A DNA stretch of 64,000 bases from Streptomyces noursei (GCF_016917755.1 NZ_CP070326.1:2728001-2792000); one strand, 5' to 3'. Counted from the stretch's first letter, positions 9,578 through 18,332 are shown. Numbers and translations are program-made. Notes: generated by a model from the sequence alone, not told the origin.

Positions 9578-10567
9578 ATGACCGCTCGCCGCAACGTCAC
9601 GGTGCTCGCGCTGCTCGGCGTCGCCCCCGTGGCGCTCACCGTGCTCACCGCGACCCCGGCCGCCGCGCACGGGTCGATGTCGGACCCGGTCAGCCGCGTC
9701 GCGGCCTGCTACGCCGAGGGCCCCGAGCACCCCGAGTCCGCCGCGTGCAAGGCCGCCGTGCAGGTCGGCGGCGCCCAGGCGCTCTACGACTGGAACGCCG
9801 TCCGGGACGGCAACGCCGGCGGCAAGTCGAAGGAGCGGATCCCGGACGGCAAGCTGTGCAGCGCCGGCAACGACGAGTACAAGGGGCTGGACCTGCCGCG
9901 CGCCGACTGGCCGTCCACCCCGATGAAGGCGGGCAAGCACACCTTCCACTACAAGGCGACCGCGCCGCACAGGGGCACGTTCGAGCTGTACCTCACCAAG
10001 GACGGCTACGACCCGAAGAAGCCGCTGAAGTGGTCGGACCTGGAGGCCCGGCCGTTCGCGAAGGCCACCGACCCGACGCTGACCAACGGGGAGTACGTCT
10101 TCGACGGCACCGTGCCCGCCCGGTCCGGCCGCCACCTCGTCTACAGCATCTGGCAGCGCTCGGACAGTCCGGAAGCCTTCTACACCTGCTCCGACGTGGT
10201 CTTCGGCAAGGACAACGGCGGCGCCGGGAGCACGTCGGCACCCGCGCCGACCGACCGGCAGATCGCCGCGGGCGCCAACAGGTCCTCGATGGACATGAGC
10301 CACCACGACCACGCCATGGGCGGCGACCGGCCGGCCGGCGCCCAGGCCCCGGCTGCCCCGGCTGCCCCTTCCGCGGATGCCGGTTCCGGCGCGGGCGGGC
10401 CGCACCCGGACGGCGCGGGGCGGCCGGTCGGCGGGAAGCACCTGGCCGAGACCGGTGGCGACGGCAGCACCGCGCCGCTGACCGTCGGGGGCGCCGCGGT
10501 GCTCGCCCTGGGTGCCGGGGTGCTGTTCCTGGCCACCCGCCGCAAGGCCGCCCGCCACCAGGGCTGA
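9578..10567 (+). CDS. AA10 lytic polysaccharide monooxygenase with sortase anchor
   Basis: The 329-aa secreted copper enzyme has a signal peptide (1-30, ending TPAAA) that would expose His31 of HGSMSDPVSR as the N-terminal histidine-brace ligand. The second brace ligand is His131 in APHRGTFELYLT, and Phe202 in SPEAFYTC fits the axial position. AA10 enzymes oxidatively cleave chitin or cellulose. After the catalytic domain (31-210) comes a Pro/Ala-rich linker with a Met/His cluster, MDMSHHDHAM (238-247). Then come LAETG (289-293), a hydrophobic helix and RRKAARHQG, which is a sortase E-type cell-wall anchor. AAGGAG precedes the ATG at 9578. Confidence 0.88.
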   Translation: MTARRNVTVLALLGVAPVALTVLTATPAAAHGSMSDPVSRVAACYAEGPEHPESAACKAAVQVGGAQALYDWNAVRDGNAGGKSKERIPDGKLCSAGNDEYKGLDLPRADWPSTPMKAGKHTFHYKATAPHRGTFELYLTKDGYDPKKPLKWSDLEARPFAKATDPTLTNGEYVFDGTVPARSGRHLVYSIWQRSDSPEAFYTCSDVVFGKDNGGAGSTSAPAPTDRQIAAGANRSSMDMSHHDHAMGGDRPAGAQAPAAPAAPSADAGSGAGGPHPDGAGRPVGGKHLAETGGDGSTAPLTVGGAAVLALGAGVLFLATRRKAARHQG

Positions 10568-10576
10568 GGTCGCCCG

Positions 10577-10623
10577 CCGCTGCCGCCCGTCCGGTCCCGT
10601 CAGGGCCGCTCGGGCGGCAGCGG
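10577..10623. terminator. Possible hairpin between LPMO and Lrp genes
   Basis: Thirteen-base complementary arms at 10577-10589 and 10611-10623 (CCGCTGCCGCCCG and its complement) flank a 21-nt spacer just after the LPMO stop. The right arm overlaps the 3' end of the convergent lrp gene. It has no U-run. Confidence 0.4.
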
Positions 10624-11067
10624 CTCGATGATGTCGTTGGCGACGTGCTGGTAGATCACCGAGCTGCGGCAGTCGACGACTTCGCGGCGCTTGAAGATCC
10701 GGTCCATCAGCAGGGCGTGCAGCCGGTCCACGTCCGGGACGGCGACGTGCACCAGGAAGTCGTCGCCGCCCGCGACGACATAGACGGTGAGCACCTCGGG
10801 CAGGGAGGTCAGGAACGCCTTGAACCGCTCGATCACCTCGCGGTTCATGGGCCGGATCCGGACCGTCAGCAGCGCCTGTACGGGGCGGTTGAGGGCGCGC
10901 AGGTCCACCGTGGCGCGGTAGCCGGTGATCACCCCTCGGGCGCGCAGGGCGCGGACCCGCTCCAGACAGGTGGAGGGGGCGATGTTCAGTTTGCCGGCCA
11001 GTTCGCGGTTGGTCTGCCGTGCATCGCGCTGCAGTTCCCGGACAATCGCCGAATCAATGTCGTCCAT
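10600..11067 (-). CDS. Lrp/AsnC-family transcriptional regulator
   Basis: The 155-aa protein has an N-terminal AsnC helix-turn-helix (residues 1-60, with SAIVRELQRDARQTNRELAGKL and APSTCLERVRALRARGVI) and a C-terminal RAM/ligand-binding domain (70-145, with GGDDFLVHVAVPDVD). It is full length for the family. It is divergent from the amino-acid permease gene, with 80 bp between start codons. This arrangement normally means that the regulator controls the transporter in response to the transported amino acid. The start MDDIDSAIV at 11067 matches the usual Lrp N-terminus better than the in-frame upstream extension. Confidence 0.9.
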   Translation of the reverse strand: MDDIDSAIVRELQRDARQTNRELAGKLNIAPSTCLERVRALRARGVITGYRATVDLRALNRPVQALLTVRIRPMNREVIERFKAFLTSLPEVLTVYVVAGGDDFLVHVAVPDVDRLHALLMDRIFKRREVVDCRSSVIYQHVANDIIEPLPPERP

Positions 11068-11147
11068 GCCCCCATGGTGCCCGTCGCCGTCGAATTTCGT
11101 TCGGCGGTAGCCCCGTTTGATCAACTTTCCGGCTAGCGTCTGCGGCC

Positions 11148-12440
11148 GTGTCCGTACAAGAAACATCTCTCACTGCTTCTGCGCGGCCGGATGTACGGCG
11201 GCTGGGTATCGGGGGCGGTACCGCGCTGTGCGCCGGCGCCGTCCTGGGTCCCGGTGTGCTGACGCTGCCGTCGCTGGCCGCCGCCGCGGCCGGTCCCGCC
11301 TCCCTGCTGGCCTGGGTCGTGCTGCTGGCCATGTGCGTGCCGGTGGCCGCCTCGTTCGCGGCGCTGGGCGCCCGGTACCCCGACGGCGGCGGCGTGGCGA
11401 CCTTCGTGCACCGGGCGATCGGGCCGCGGGCCGCGGCGGTGGTCGGGTGGTGGTTCTACGGGGCGGTGCCGCTCGGCGTGGTCTCGGCCGCCTGGATCGG
11501 CGGCACGTACGTGGCCGACGCGGCCGGTTGGGGCCGGATGGGTGCGGCCGTGGTCGGCGCCGTGGTGCTGGTCGGCGCGCTGGTCTCCAACGCGGTCGGG
11601 CTGCGGATGTCGGGCCGGGTCCAACTGCTGCTCGGCGGGCTGCTGGCGGCGGTGCTGCTGTGCGCGGTGCTGGCCGCCGCGCCGCGGGTGTCCGCGGCGC
11701 ACTTCACGCCGTTCCTGCCGGGCGGCTGGGCGTCGGTGGGGTCGGCGGCCTCGGTGCTGTTCTTCGCGTTCGCCGGGTGGGAGGCGGCCAGCCACCTCTC
11801 CGGGGAGTTCGCCGATCCGGTGCGGGACCTGCCGCGGGTGACCCGCCGTACGCTCGCCGTGATCACCGTGCTCTACCTGGGGCTGGCGGTCACCACCATC
11901 GGGGCGCTGGGGCCGGCCGCCGCCCGGACCGACACCCCGCTGACCGCGCTGCTCGAACAGAGCGTGGGGACCGCCGCCCGCCCGGTGGCGGCAGCGGCGG
12001 CGCTGTTCCTCACCTTCGGGGCGGTCAACTCCTATCTGGCCGGGGCCTCCCGGCTCGGCGCGGCGCTCGGCCGGGACGGCGCGGCACCGCGCTGGCTGGC
12101 CAAGGGCGGCGCGCCGGGCGAGGTGCCGCGCCGGTCGCTGGCGGTGCTGGGCGTGGTGGCGGCGGGGCTGGCGGTACCGGCCGCCACCGGCACCGCCGAC
12201 CTGGACCTGCTGATGCGGGCCACCGCGACCTGCCTGGCCGCGGTGACCCTGGCGGGGCTGGCCGCCGCGCTGGTGCTGCTGCCACGGCGCACCCCGCTGT
12301 GGTTCGGCGGGCTGGCCAGTGCCCTGCTGACCGCGGGGGTGCTCGCCTTCTCCGGGTGGCTGCTGCTGATCCCGGTGGCGCTGGCGGTCGCCGCGGTCGG
12401 CTTCCTGACGCTGCGCCGGACGGGCCGGGGCACCCGCTGA
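11148..12440 (+). CDS. APC-superfamily amino-acid permease
   Basis: The 430-aa integral membrane protein has about twelve hydrophobic segments starting near residue 22. The first helix carries GIGGGTALCAGAVLGPGVLTLPSLA, the unwound glycine-rich TM1 typical of amino-acid/polyamine/organocation transporters. The middle of the protein has FFAFAGWEAASHLSGEF, the APC TM6 signature. It is likely an amino-acid importer or exchanger of the YjeH/CadB-like group. Translation starts at GTG 11148. The divergent lrp gene is the probable regulator. The substrate is not readable. Confidence 0.85.
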   Translation: MSVQETSLTASARPDVRRLGIGGGTALCAGAVLGPGVLTLPSLAAAAAGPASLLAWVVLLAMCVPVAASFAALGARYPDGGGVATFVHRAIGPRAAAVVGWWFYGAVPLGVVSAAWIGGTYVADAAGWGRMGAAVVGAVVLVGALVSNAVGLRMSGRVQLLLGGLLAAVLLCAVLAAAPRVSAAHFTPFLPGGWASVGSAASVLFFAFAGWEAASHLSGEFADPVRDLPRVTRRTLAVITVLYLGLAVTTIGALGPAAARTDTPLTALLEQSVGTAARPVAAAAALFLTFGAVNSYLAGASRLGAALGRDGAAPRWLAKGGAPGEVPRRSLAVLGVVAAGLAVPAATGTADLDLLMRATATCLAAVTLAGLAAALVLLPRRTPLWFGGLASALLTAGVLAFSGWLLLIPVALAVAAVGFLTLRRTGRGTR

Positions 12441-12468
12441 ACCGCGGGCGGGTGCGCCCGGCCCGCCG

Positions 12469-12499
12469 TCCCGGCCCGCACGCCGACCGCGGGCCGGGA
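12469..12499. terminator. Hairpin between convergent permease and lipase genes
   Basis: Perfect 11-bp arms (TCCCGGCCCGC at 12469-12479 and its complement at 12489-12499) flank a 9-nt loop, placed between two convergent genes. It is GC-rich without a T-tract, as is usual in Streptomyces. Confidence 0.65.
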
Positions 12500-12531
12500 T
12501 GGCGCAGGGTCCGGCTCGCGGCCGGGCGGCC

Positions 12532-13389
12532 CTAACTCGCGGCGGAGGCGCAGGTGGTCGGGGTGGCGTGCGCCGGGTCGAGCGCGTTGGCCGTCTCGTG
12601 GAAGGCGATCCGGTCGAGGGTCCCGATGGCCACGTGCTCGGAGAGGTCGACCGCGCACAGGTCCTGGAGCATGACGTTGTGGACGTCGGGGCCGTTGAGG
12701 AACCCGGAGGCGTAGGGCGTGACGACCTCGTCGTACCGGGTGGCGATGACGGTGTAGTGGATGCCGGGGACGGTGTCGCCGCCGGCGTTGAGGCGGTTGA
12801 GGAGGTCGGAGCCGGTGGCCTGGTCGGTCAGCCCCGGGGTGAACTTGTCGAGGTACTGCTTGGCGCCGGGGAAGAGGTCCAGCAGTTTGGTCAGGCCGCT
12901 GAGGGTGGTGCCGTGGTTGTCGGGGGCCAGCCCGACCAGCGTGTGCACCTTGTCCGCGCCGCCGTGGAACTTCAGGTAGACCCGCGGCATCATGCCGCCC
13001 TGCGAGTGCCCGACGAGGTCCACCTTGTCCGAGCCGGTCGCGGCCCGCACCTGGTCGACGTACGTGGCGAGTTGCTGTGCCGAGGCGTCGATCGGGCCGA
13101 GCCCGTGGAAGATCGGGACGCCGGGCAGTTGGCCGTAGTCCAGGGAGAAGACGCAGTAGCCGCGGGCGACCAAGTAGGGTGCGAGGCCGACCCAGTTGTC
13201 GATGGCGTTGCCGAAGGTGCCGTGGACGAGGACGACGGGGCGGGGGTGGGCACTGGAGGGCTTGCAGGAGAAGTCGTTCCATCCGCTGCTGACGGTGGGG
13301 GACGCCGCCGCGGGGGTTGCCGTGGTGAGACCCAGGGCCAGGGCGACCGCCGGGAGGGCGGCGCGCAGTCTCGACCAACGCAGCTTCAT
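12532..13389 (-). CDS. Secreted triacylglycerol lipase/esterase
   Basis: The 285-aa precursor has a signal peptide (1-29, KLRWSRLRA then hydrophobic then TPAAAS). The mature part is an alpha/beta hydrolase of the class 2 lipase family. Landmarks are the oxyanion motif VLVHGTFGN (54-61), the nucleophile Ser129 in GHSQGG, an aspartate at 220 (ATRYDEVVTP) and His252 (LSEHVAIG), giving a complete triad. Cysteines at 42, 79, 245 and near the C-terminus may form disulfides, as in secreted Streptomyces lipases. It likely hydrolyses extracellular esters. It is monocistronic and starts at ATG 13389. Confidence 0.88.
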   Translation of the reverse strand: MKLRWSRLRAALPAVALALGLTTATPAAASPTVSSGWNDFSCKPSSAHPRPVVLVHGTFGNAIDNWVGLAPYLVARGYCVFSLDYGQLPGVPIFHGLGPIDASAQQLATYVDQVRAATGSDKVDLVGHSQGGMMPRVYLKFHGGADKVHTLVGLAPDNHGTTLSGLTKLLDLFPGAKQYLDKFTPGLTDQATGSDLLNRLNAGGDTVPGIHYTVIATRYDEVVTPYASGFLNGPDVHNVMLQDLCAVDLSEHVAIGTLDRIAFHETANALDPAHATPTTCASAAS

Positions 13390-13615
13390 ACGGTGCTCCT
13401 TGCGGGGTGAGGGGACTCCGAGGTGCTCGGTGAGCCGTTCACCTGCGATCCGGATCGCAAGGGCCAACGTGGTGACTTGCAAGTAAGTTACGGGCGGGTA
13501 AGCACGGCGTACCAGTGGCGTGACGGTGAAGGAAGACGCACCGGATCCGCACCGCATGACCGGGTGCGCAACTCCGGTTGTGTGTCGGGGAAATGCCGGC
13601 CGACGGCGGCGGCGC

Positions 13616-14668
13616 CTACGAGCGGGCCGGGCGGCGCGGCGGGGTCCGCCCCGGGGCCGGTCCGAACGTCCCGGCGGGACGTACTGCCGTGGCGCCGAAG
13701 CGGGCCCGGGCGCGATCGACGGCCGCTTCGATGCGGTGCGCCTTGTCGTCGACGGGGTCGAAGGTCAGCTGGCGGGCGGCGCGTTCGGCGCGGCACAGGT
13801 CCTCGGCCCGCAGGGCCAGCGTGCGCACCCGGGCCCGCTGGAGGCCGAGTGCGGCGTGCAGCGCGTAGGCGGCCGCGGTCAGCGCGGGGCCGTGTGCGGT
13901 CGGCGCGTCCAGCCGCCGGGTGCGGGTCGTGGTGGAGCGGTCGGCGTAGCGGACGGTGAGGGTGAGCGCGCGGGCCGCCGCTCCGCTCGCCCGCAGCCGG
14001 GCGCCGAGTTCGTCGGCGAGCGAGAGCAGCGCCCGGCGGCGCCGGTCCGGGTCCAACTCGTCGTGGGCGAAGCGGTGTTCGGCGGCGATCGAGCGGGCCG
14101 CCGCGTTGGGGGTGACGGGGCTGGGGTCGATTCCGCGGGCCCGTTCGGAGACCGCCCGGCCGGCCCTGGCACCCAGGATCCGCTGGAGGGTGGCGGGCGG
14201 GGCGGCGGCGATCCGGCCGATGCTGTCGAGCCCGTAGGCGGACAGCGCGCGGGCGGCCGCCGGCCCGACGCCGTACAGCGCGGAGGCCGGGCGGCGGTCG
14301 AGGAAGGCGGCGACGGCCCGGGGGTCGGCGGGCACCGACCGGATCCCGCCGGGCGGGGCGTCCTGGGCCGCGATCCGGGCGAGCTGCGGGTTGTCGCCGA
14401 CGCCGATGGTGCACCGCACGCCGTGCCAGGCCAGCGCGCGCAGCCGGATCAGCGCGGCGATGCCCACCGCGTCCCGGTCGAAGTAGCGCAGCGCGCCGCG
14501 GACGTCGGCGAGCGCGGCGTCCGGCGGCAGCGCCTGCACGACGGGGGTGAACTGGCCCATCAGGCCGAGCAGTTGCTCGTACTGGCGCGCGTCTACGGGC
14601 CCGTCGGCGGCGGTCCGGAAACGGACGTACAGCGTGCCGGGCGACCGCCGGGCGCCGGGCGGGGTCAT
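13616..14668 (-). CDS. Y-family polymerase-like mutagenesis factor (ImuB-like)
   Basis: The 350-aa protein aligns by eye with Y-family polymerases. It has a palm-like N-terminal part, a helix-hairpin-helix (ALYGVGPAAARALSAYGL) and a little-finger region rich in basic residues. The usual catalytic acids are absent: the N-terminal D-M-D strand reads TLYVRFR, and the SIDE(A) position reads ALADVRGALRYF. This matches the ImuB group, a non-catalytic adaptor that recruits DnaE2 and the beta clamp. The start at 14668 overlaps the dnaE2 stop in ATGA, so the two are translationally coupled and presumably share the LexA-type box upstream of dnaE2. No ImuA-like gene is present. Confidence 0.75.
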   Translation of the reverse strand: MTPPGARRSPGTLYVRFRTAADGPVDARQYEQLLGLMGQFTPVVQALPPDAALADVRGALRYFDRDAVGIAALIRLRALAWHGVRCTIGVGDNPQLARIAAQDAPPGGIRSVPADPRAVAAFLDRRPASALYGVGPAAARALSAYGLDSIGRIAAAPPATLQRILGARAGRAVSERARGIDPSPVTPNAAARSIAAEHRFAHDELDPDRRRRALLSLADELGARLRASGAAARALTLTVRYADRSTTTRTRRLDAPTAHGPALTAAAYALHAALGLQRARVRTLALRAEDLCRAERAARQLTFDPVDDKAHRIEAAVDRARARFGATAVRPAGTFGPAPGRTPPRRPARS

Positions 14669-17600
14669 CCGGCGCTCCCGGGGCTGGCGTGCCACAGCCT
14701 GCGGCCGGTGGCGGCGCGTTCACCGGGCGGCTGGAGGTCCGCCCACGGGTGCATCTCGTAGCCGGTCTCCAGGCGGATGGTGCGGCCGGGGCCGGCAAGG
14801 GGTGCGGCGTCGGCCGCTCCGGTGAGGGGGGCCTCCCCTGTTCGAGCGGATTCGAGAACGTGGGGAACGGCGCCCGCGTCGGACGGCTCCGGCGCGGCGG
14901 CGAGCCGGGCGGTGACCGCCTCCAGGCCGCCGGTGCGGCGGAGTTCGGCCAGTTCGGCGAGGTTCCAGGCGGCGCTGCCGACCACGCTGAGACTGCGCGG
15001 GCCGCGCCGCTGGACCGTGCCGCGCACCAGCAGCAGCCAGGAGTGGAAGACGGTACGGGCGCACGCCGCAAGGGGGCTGGGGGTACCTCCCAGGCCCCCC
15101 GGGCCTGGGGGAGCGTCGAAGAAGGCGCAGTCGACCAGGCCGGTGCTGTCGTCGAGGGTGGTGAAGATGACCCGGCGGCCGGAGCGGATCGGCGGTGTTT
15201 GGGTGGCCGCCTTGGCCCCGGCGACCAGCACCGTCTCGCCGTGCCGGGCGTCGCGCAGCCGCCGGGCCGGCACCGCGCCGAGTTCGGCGAGGAACTCCCG
15301 GTGATCGGCCATCAGATGGCGGGAGGTGTCCATGCCGAGGACGCCCAGTTCGGCGCTGAGCCGTTCCACGTCGTCGAGGTCGGGCAGGCCGGCCGGCTCG
15401 ACCGGCTCGACCTCCATCCGGTCGTCCAGGTGGAGCGTCAACTGCCCGCCGGGGGCGCCGTGTCCGTGCCGGTGCAGTTCGGCGAGGTGCAGCAGCAGGT
15501 CCCGGCGGTTGGCGCCGAAGGCGTCCAACGCGCCGACCCGGGCGAGGCGTTCGGCCACCGGGCGGCTCGGCCGGGCCCGCTGCCAGAGGTCCTGGAGCGA
15601 GCGGTAGGGCTGACCGTCCGCGATCCGCCGGGCCTCGACCTGGCTCATTCCGTACACGTCGGAGAGGGCCAGCCGCAGCCCCCAGGTGTCCGGAGCACCC
15701 TCCATACCGGACACCAGTTCGATCCGGTGGGTGACCGCCGACCGGTTCACGTCCAGCGGCAGCACCGGCACCCCGCGCCGCCGGGCGTCGGCGAGCAGCA
15801 GCCGCTTGGGGTACATCCCGGGGTCGTGGGTGAGCAGCCCGGCGTAGAAGGCCGCGGGATGATGCGCCTTGAGCCAGGCGGACTGGTAGGTGGGCACCGC
15901 GAACGCCACCGCGTGCGCCTTGCAGAAGCCGTACGCGCCGAACGCCTCGACGATCTCCCAGGTGTGCGCGATGACGTCGGGTGCGTATCCGCGCCGCTCG
16001 GCCCGCCCGGCGAACCAGGTGCGCACCCGGCCCTGCTTCTCCGGGTCCGACAGTGCGCGCCGCTGCTCGTCCGCCTCGTCCCGCCGGCATCCGGTCATGA
16101 TCCGCAGGAACTCGATGATCTGCTCGTGGAACACCACCACCCCGTAGGTCTCGCGCAGCGGTTCCTCCAGGTCGGGGTGCGGGTAGCGGACGGCCGCGCG
16201 GCCGTGCCGGGCGTCGATGAAGGGGCGCACCATGTCGGCGGCGACCGGGCCCGGCCGGAAGAGCGAGATGTCGACGACCAGGTCGTGGAAGGTGGTGGGC
16301 TGGAGCCGGCCGACCAGGTCGCGCTGCCCGGGCGACTCGATCTGGAAGCAGCCCAGCGTCTCGGTCGAGCGGATCAGGCCGTAGGTGGCCGGGTCGCCGG
16401 GCGGCACCTGCGCCGGGTCGTCCAGGTCGAGGCGGACCCCGGTGGCCCGGCCGATCTCGGCGACCGCGTGCGCCATCGCGGACTGCATCCGCACGCCCAG
16501 CACGTCGAGCTTGAGCAGCCCGAGGTCCTCCACGTCCTCCTTGTCGAACTGGGACATCGCGAACCCCTCGCCGCTGGTGGGCACGACGGGGGTGCGGTCC
16601 AGCAGCGTGGCGTCGGAGAGCAGCACCCCGCACGGGTGCATGGCCATCCCGCGGGGCAGCGCGTCCAGCGCCTCCACCAGCTGCCACAGCCGTTCGTCGG
16701 CGCCCTCCCGCACCCCGCGCAGTTCGGGGAGTTCGGCCAGCGCGGCGCGGGCGTCCCGGGCCCGGATGTGCGGGAACGCCTTGGCGAGGTGGTCCACCCG
16801 CGCCGGGTCCAGGCCGAGCGCGGCGCCCACGTCCCGCACGGCGTGCCGGACGCGGTAGGTCTCGGGCATCGAGACGGTCGCCACCCGCTCGGCGCCGAAG
16901 CGGTCGAAGATCGCGTGGTAGACCTCCAGCCGGCGGGCCGACTCGACGTCGATGTCGATGTCCGGCAGCGCGGCCCGCCGCTCGGACAGGAACCGCTCCA
17001 TCAGCAGCCCGTGTTCGACCGGGTCGGCGTGGGCGATGCCCAGCAGGTGGTTGACCAGGGACCCGGCGCCGGAGCCCCGGGCGGCCACCCGGATCCCCCG
17101 CTGCCGGATGTCGTCCACGACCTGAGCCACCGTCAGGAAGTACGAGGGGTAGCCGAGCCGTTCGACGGTGCGCAGTTCGTCGTGCAGCCGGGCCCAGCGG
17201 GTGCGGTCGCGGTCGTAGCCGCGCAGCACCATCGCGGCGGCGCAGCGGGAGCGCAGCACCCGGGCGGCGGTGCGGTGTTCGGCACCGACCAGCCGGGGCT
17301 CGGGGAAGTGGATGCGGCCCAGCCCGATGTCGTCCCGGGGGTCCACCAGGCACTCCCCTGCGGTCTGTTCGGTCATGGCGAGCAGCCGGTGGGCGAGGTC
17401 GCGCCGGTGGCCGGCCGCCTCGGCGATCCGCTCGGCGGTGCGGCCCATCGCGGCGGCGCCCTTGAGCCAGCGCTCGCCGCTGTCCCAGGTCTCGGGGCGG
17501 TGCCGGTCCACCGGCACCAGGCGGCGGGCGGAGTCCAGCACGTCGGCGACCGGGCCCTGGCCGGGGTCGGCGTAGCGGACCGCGTTGGTCAGGACGGCGC

Positions 17601-18240
17601 GGACACCCTGGTCGACGGCGAAGCCGAGGGTGCGGGCGGCCAGCCGCGGGGAGCCGGGGCCGCCGCCGGGGCGGTGGTGGTGGTCGACGACCTCCAGGCG
17701 GAGCGCGTCGCCGTACCGCTCGCGCCAGGGGGCGAGGAGCTCCGCGGCGCGGTCCGGGCGGCCGGCGGCCAGCGCCCGGCCGACCTCGGAGTCCGGTCCG
17801 AGCAGGACGGTCAGCCCGTCGGTGGCGGAGTCCAGGGCGCTCCAGGGGGCGACGGGCCGGGCGGGGCGGGTCGCGTGGGCGGCCGAGACCAGTCGGCACA
17901 GGGCGGCCCAGCCGGCGGCGCCGTCCCGGGCCAGGAAGACGGCGCGGGCGGCGGACTCGTCGAGGAAGGCGCCGCCGCGCACCGGGGTGCGGGGGCGGGT
18001 GGCGGGCCGGGGCGCCGGTTCCCGCTCTGCGACGGCCAGTTCGGCGCCGAACAGGGGGCGGACGCCGGCCTCGGCGGCGGCCTTGGCGAACCGTACGGCG
18101 CCGGAGAGCCCGTCCCGGTCGGTCAGCGCGAGGGCGTCCATCCCGCGCTCGGCGGCGCGCTCGGCCAGCCGCTCGGGGTGGGAGGCGCCGTAGCGCAGCG
18201 AGAAGCCCGAAGCGGTGTGCAGATGCGTGAACCCGGGCAT
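14665..18240 (-). CDS. dnaE2: Error-prone DNA polymerase III alpha (DnaE2)
   Basis: The 1191-aa C-family polymerase acts in SOS-induced translesion synthesis. The N-terminal PHP domain starts at MPGFTHLHTASGFSLRYGA, with GMDALALTDRDGLSG. The palm carries PDIDIDVE with catalytic aspartates, followed by helix-hairpin-helix and OB-like regions. The start at 18240 follows AGGAGGT with normal spacing; longer upstream readings would run into the promoter. Two short repeats interrupt the C-terminal region (14826-14865 and 15076-15114), adding in-frame residues such as ESARTGEAP and PPGPGGLGGTP. A LexA-type box lies 77 bp upstream. The imuB-like gene follows with an ATGA overlap. Confidence 0.93.
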   Translation of the reverse strand: MPGFTHLHTASGFSLRYGASHPERLAERAAERGMDALALTDRDGLSGAVRFAKAAAEAGVRPLFGAELAVAEREPAPRPATRPRTPVRGGAFLDESAARAVFLARDGAAGWAALCRLVSAAHATRPARPVAPWSALDSATDGLTVLLGPDSEVGRALAAGRPDRAAELLAPWRERYGDALRLEVVDHHHRPGGGPGSPRLAARTLGFAVDQGVRAVLTNAVRYADPGQGPVADVLDSARRLVPVDRHRPETWDSGERWLKGAAAMGRTAERIAEAAGHRRDLAHRLLAMTEQTAGECLVDPRDDIGLGRIHFPEPRLVGAEHRTAARVLRSRCAAAMVLRGYDRDRTRWARLHDELRTVERLGYPSYFLTVAQVVDDIRQRGIRVAARGSGAGSLVNHLLGIAHADPVEHGLLMERFLSERRAALPDIDIDVESARRLEVYHAIFDRFGAERVATVSMPETYRVRHAVRDVGAALGLDPARVDHLAKAFPHIRARDARAALAELPELRGVREGADERLWQLVEALDALPRGMAMHPCGVLLSDATLLDRTPVVPTSGEGFAMSQFDKEDVEDLGLLKLDVLGVRMQSAMAHAVAEIGRATGVRLDLDDPAQVPPGDPATYGLIRSTETLGCFQIESPGQRDLVGRLQPTTFHDLVVDISLFRPGPVAADMVRPFIDARHGRAAVRYPHPDLEEPLRETYGVVVFHEQIIEFLRIMTGCRRDEADEQRRALSDPEKQGRVRTWFAGRAERRGYAPDVIAHTWEIVEAFGAYGFCKAHAVAFAVPTYQSAWLKAHHPAAFYAGLLTHDPGMYPKRLLLADARRRGVPVLPLDVNRSAVTHRIELVSGMEGAPDTWGLRLALSDVYGMSQVEARRIADGQPYRSLQDLWQRARPSRPVAERLARVGALDAFGANRRDLLLHLAELHRHGHGAPGGQLTLHLDDRMEVEPVEPAGLPDLDDVERLSAELGVLGMDTSRHLMADHREFLAELGAVPARRLRDARHGETVLVAGAKAATQTPPIRSGRRVIFTTLDDSTGLVDCAFFDAPPGPGGLGGTPSPLAACARTVFHSWLLLVRGTVQRRGPRSLSVVGSAAWNLAELAELRRTGGLEAVTARLAAAPEPSDAGAVPHVLESARTGEAPLTGAADAAPLAGPGRTIRLETGYEMHPWADLQPPGERAATGRRLWHASPGSAG
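14826..14865 (-). repeat. Interspersed repeat, type A, inside dnaE2
   Basis: This 40-bp block is G5, then CCTGTTCGAGCG in the middle, CGAGAAC further on, then TGGGG. It matches the block at 28886-28925 at 34 of 40 positions without gaps. It lies in the dnaE2 coding frame, and I infer insertion of a dispersed small repeat. Confidence 0.7.
15076..15114 (-). repeat. Interspersed repeat, type B, inside dnaE2
   Basis: The block contains GGGGGTACCTCCCAG followed by an inverted repeat, CCCAGGCCC (15089-15097) and GGGCCTGGG (15101-15109), then GGAGCG. The same skeleton (CTGGGGG-ACCTCCCAG ... GGGGGAGCG) recurs at 29331-29364. I recall similar elements scattered in Streptomyces genomes. Confidence 0.65.
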
Positions 18241-18316
18241 CCGCACCTCCTGCACCTCATACGCCCCCGGCTGTATTCGCGTCCCTCGTTTCACTTCCTC
18301 CACCATAACGCTTCTT

Positions 18317-18332
18317 TCGAACATCCGTACGA
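18317..18332. promoter_or_regulatory. LexA-type SOS box upstream of dnaE2
   Basis: TCGAACATCCGTACGA differs at one base from the actinobacterial LexA consensus TCGAAC-N4-GTTCGA. It lies 77 bp upstream of the dnaE2 start and about 92 bp upstream of the divergent membrane-protein gene. DNA-damage induction of the dnaE2-imuB operon is the natural inference. Confidence 0.8.
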
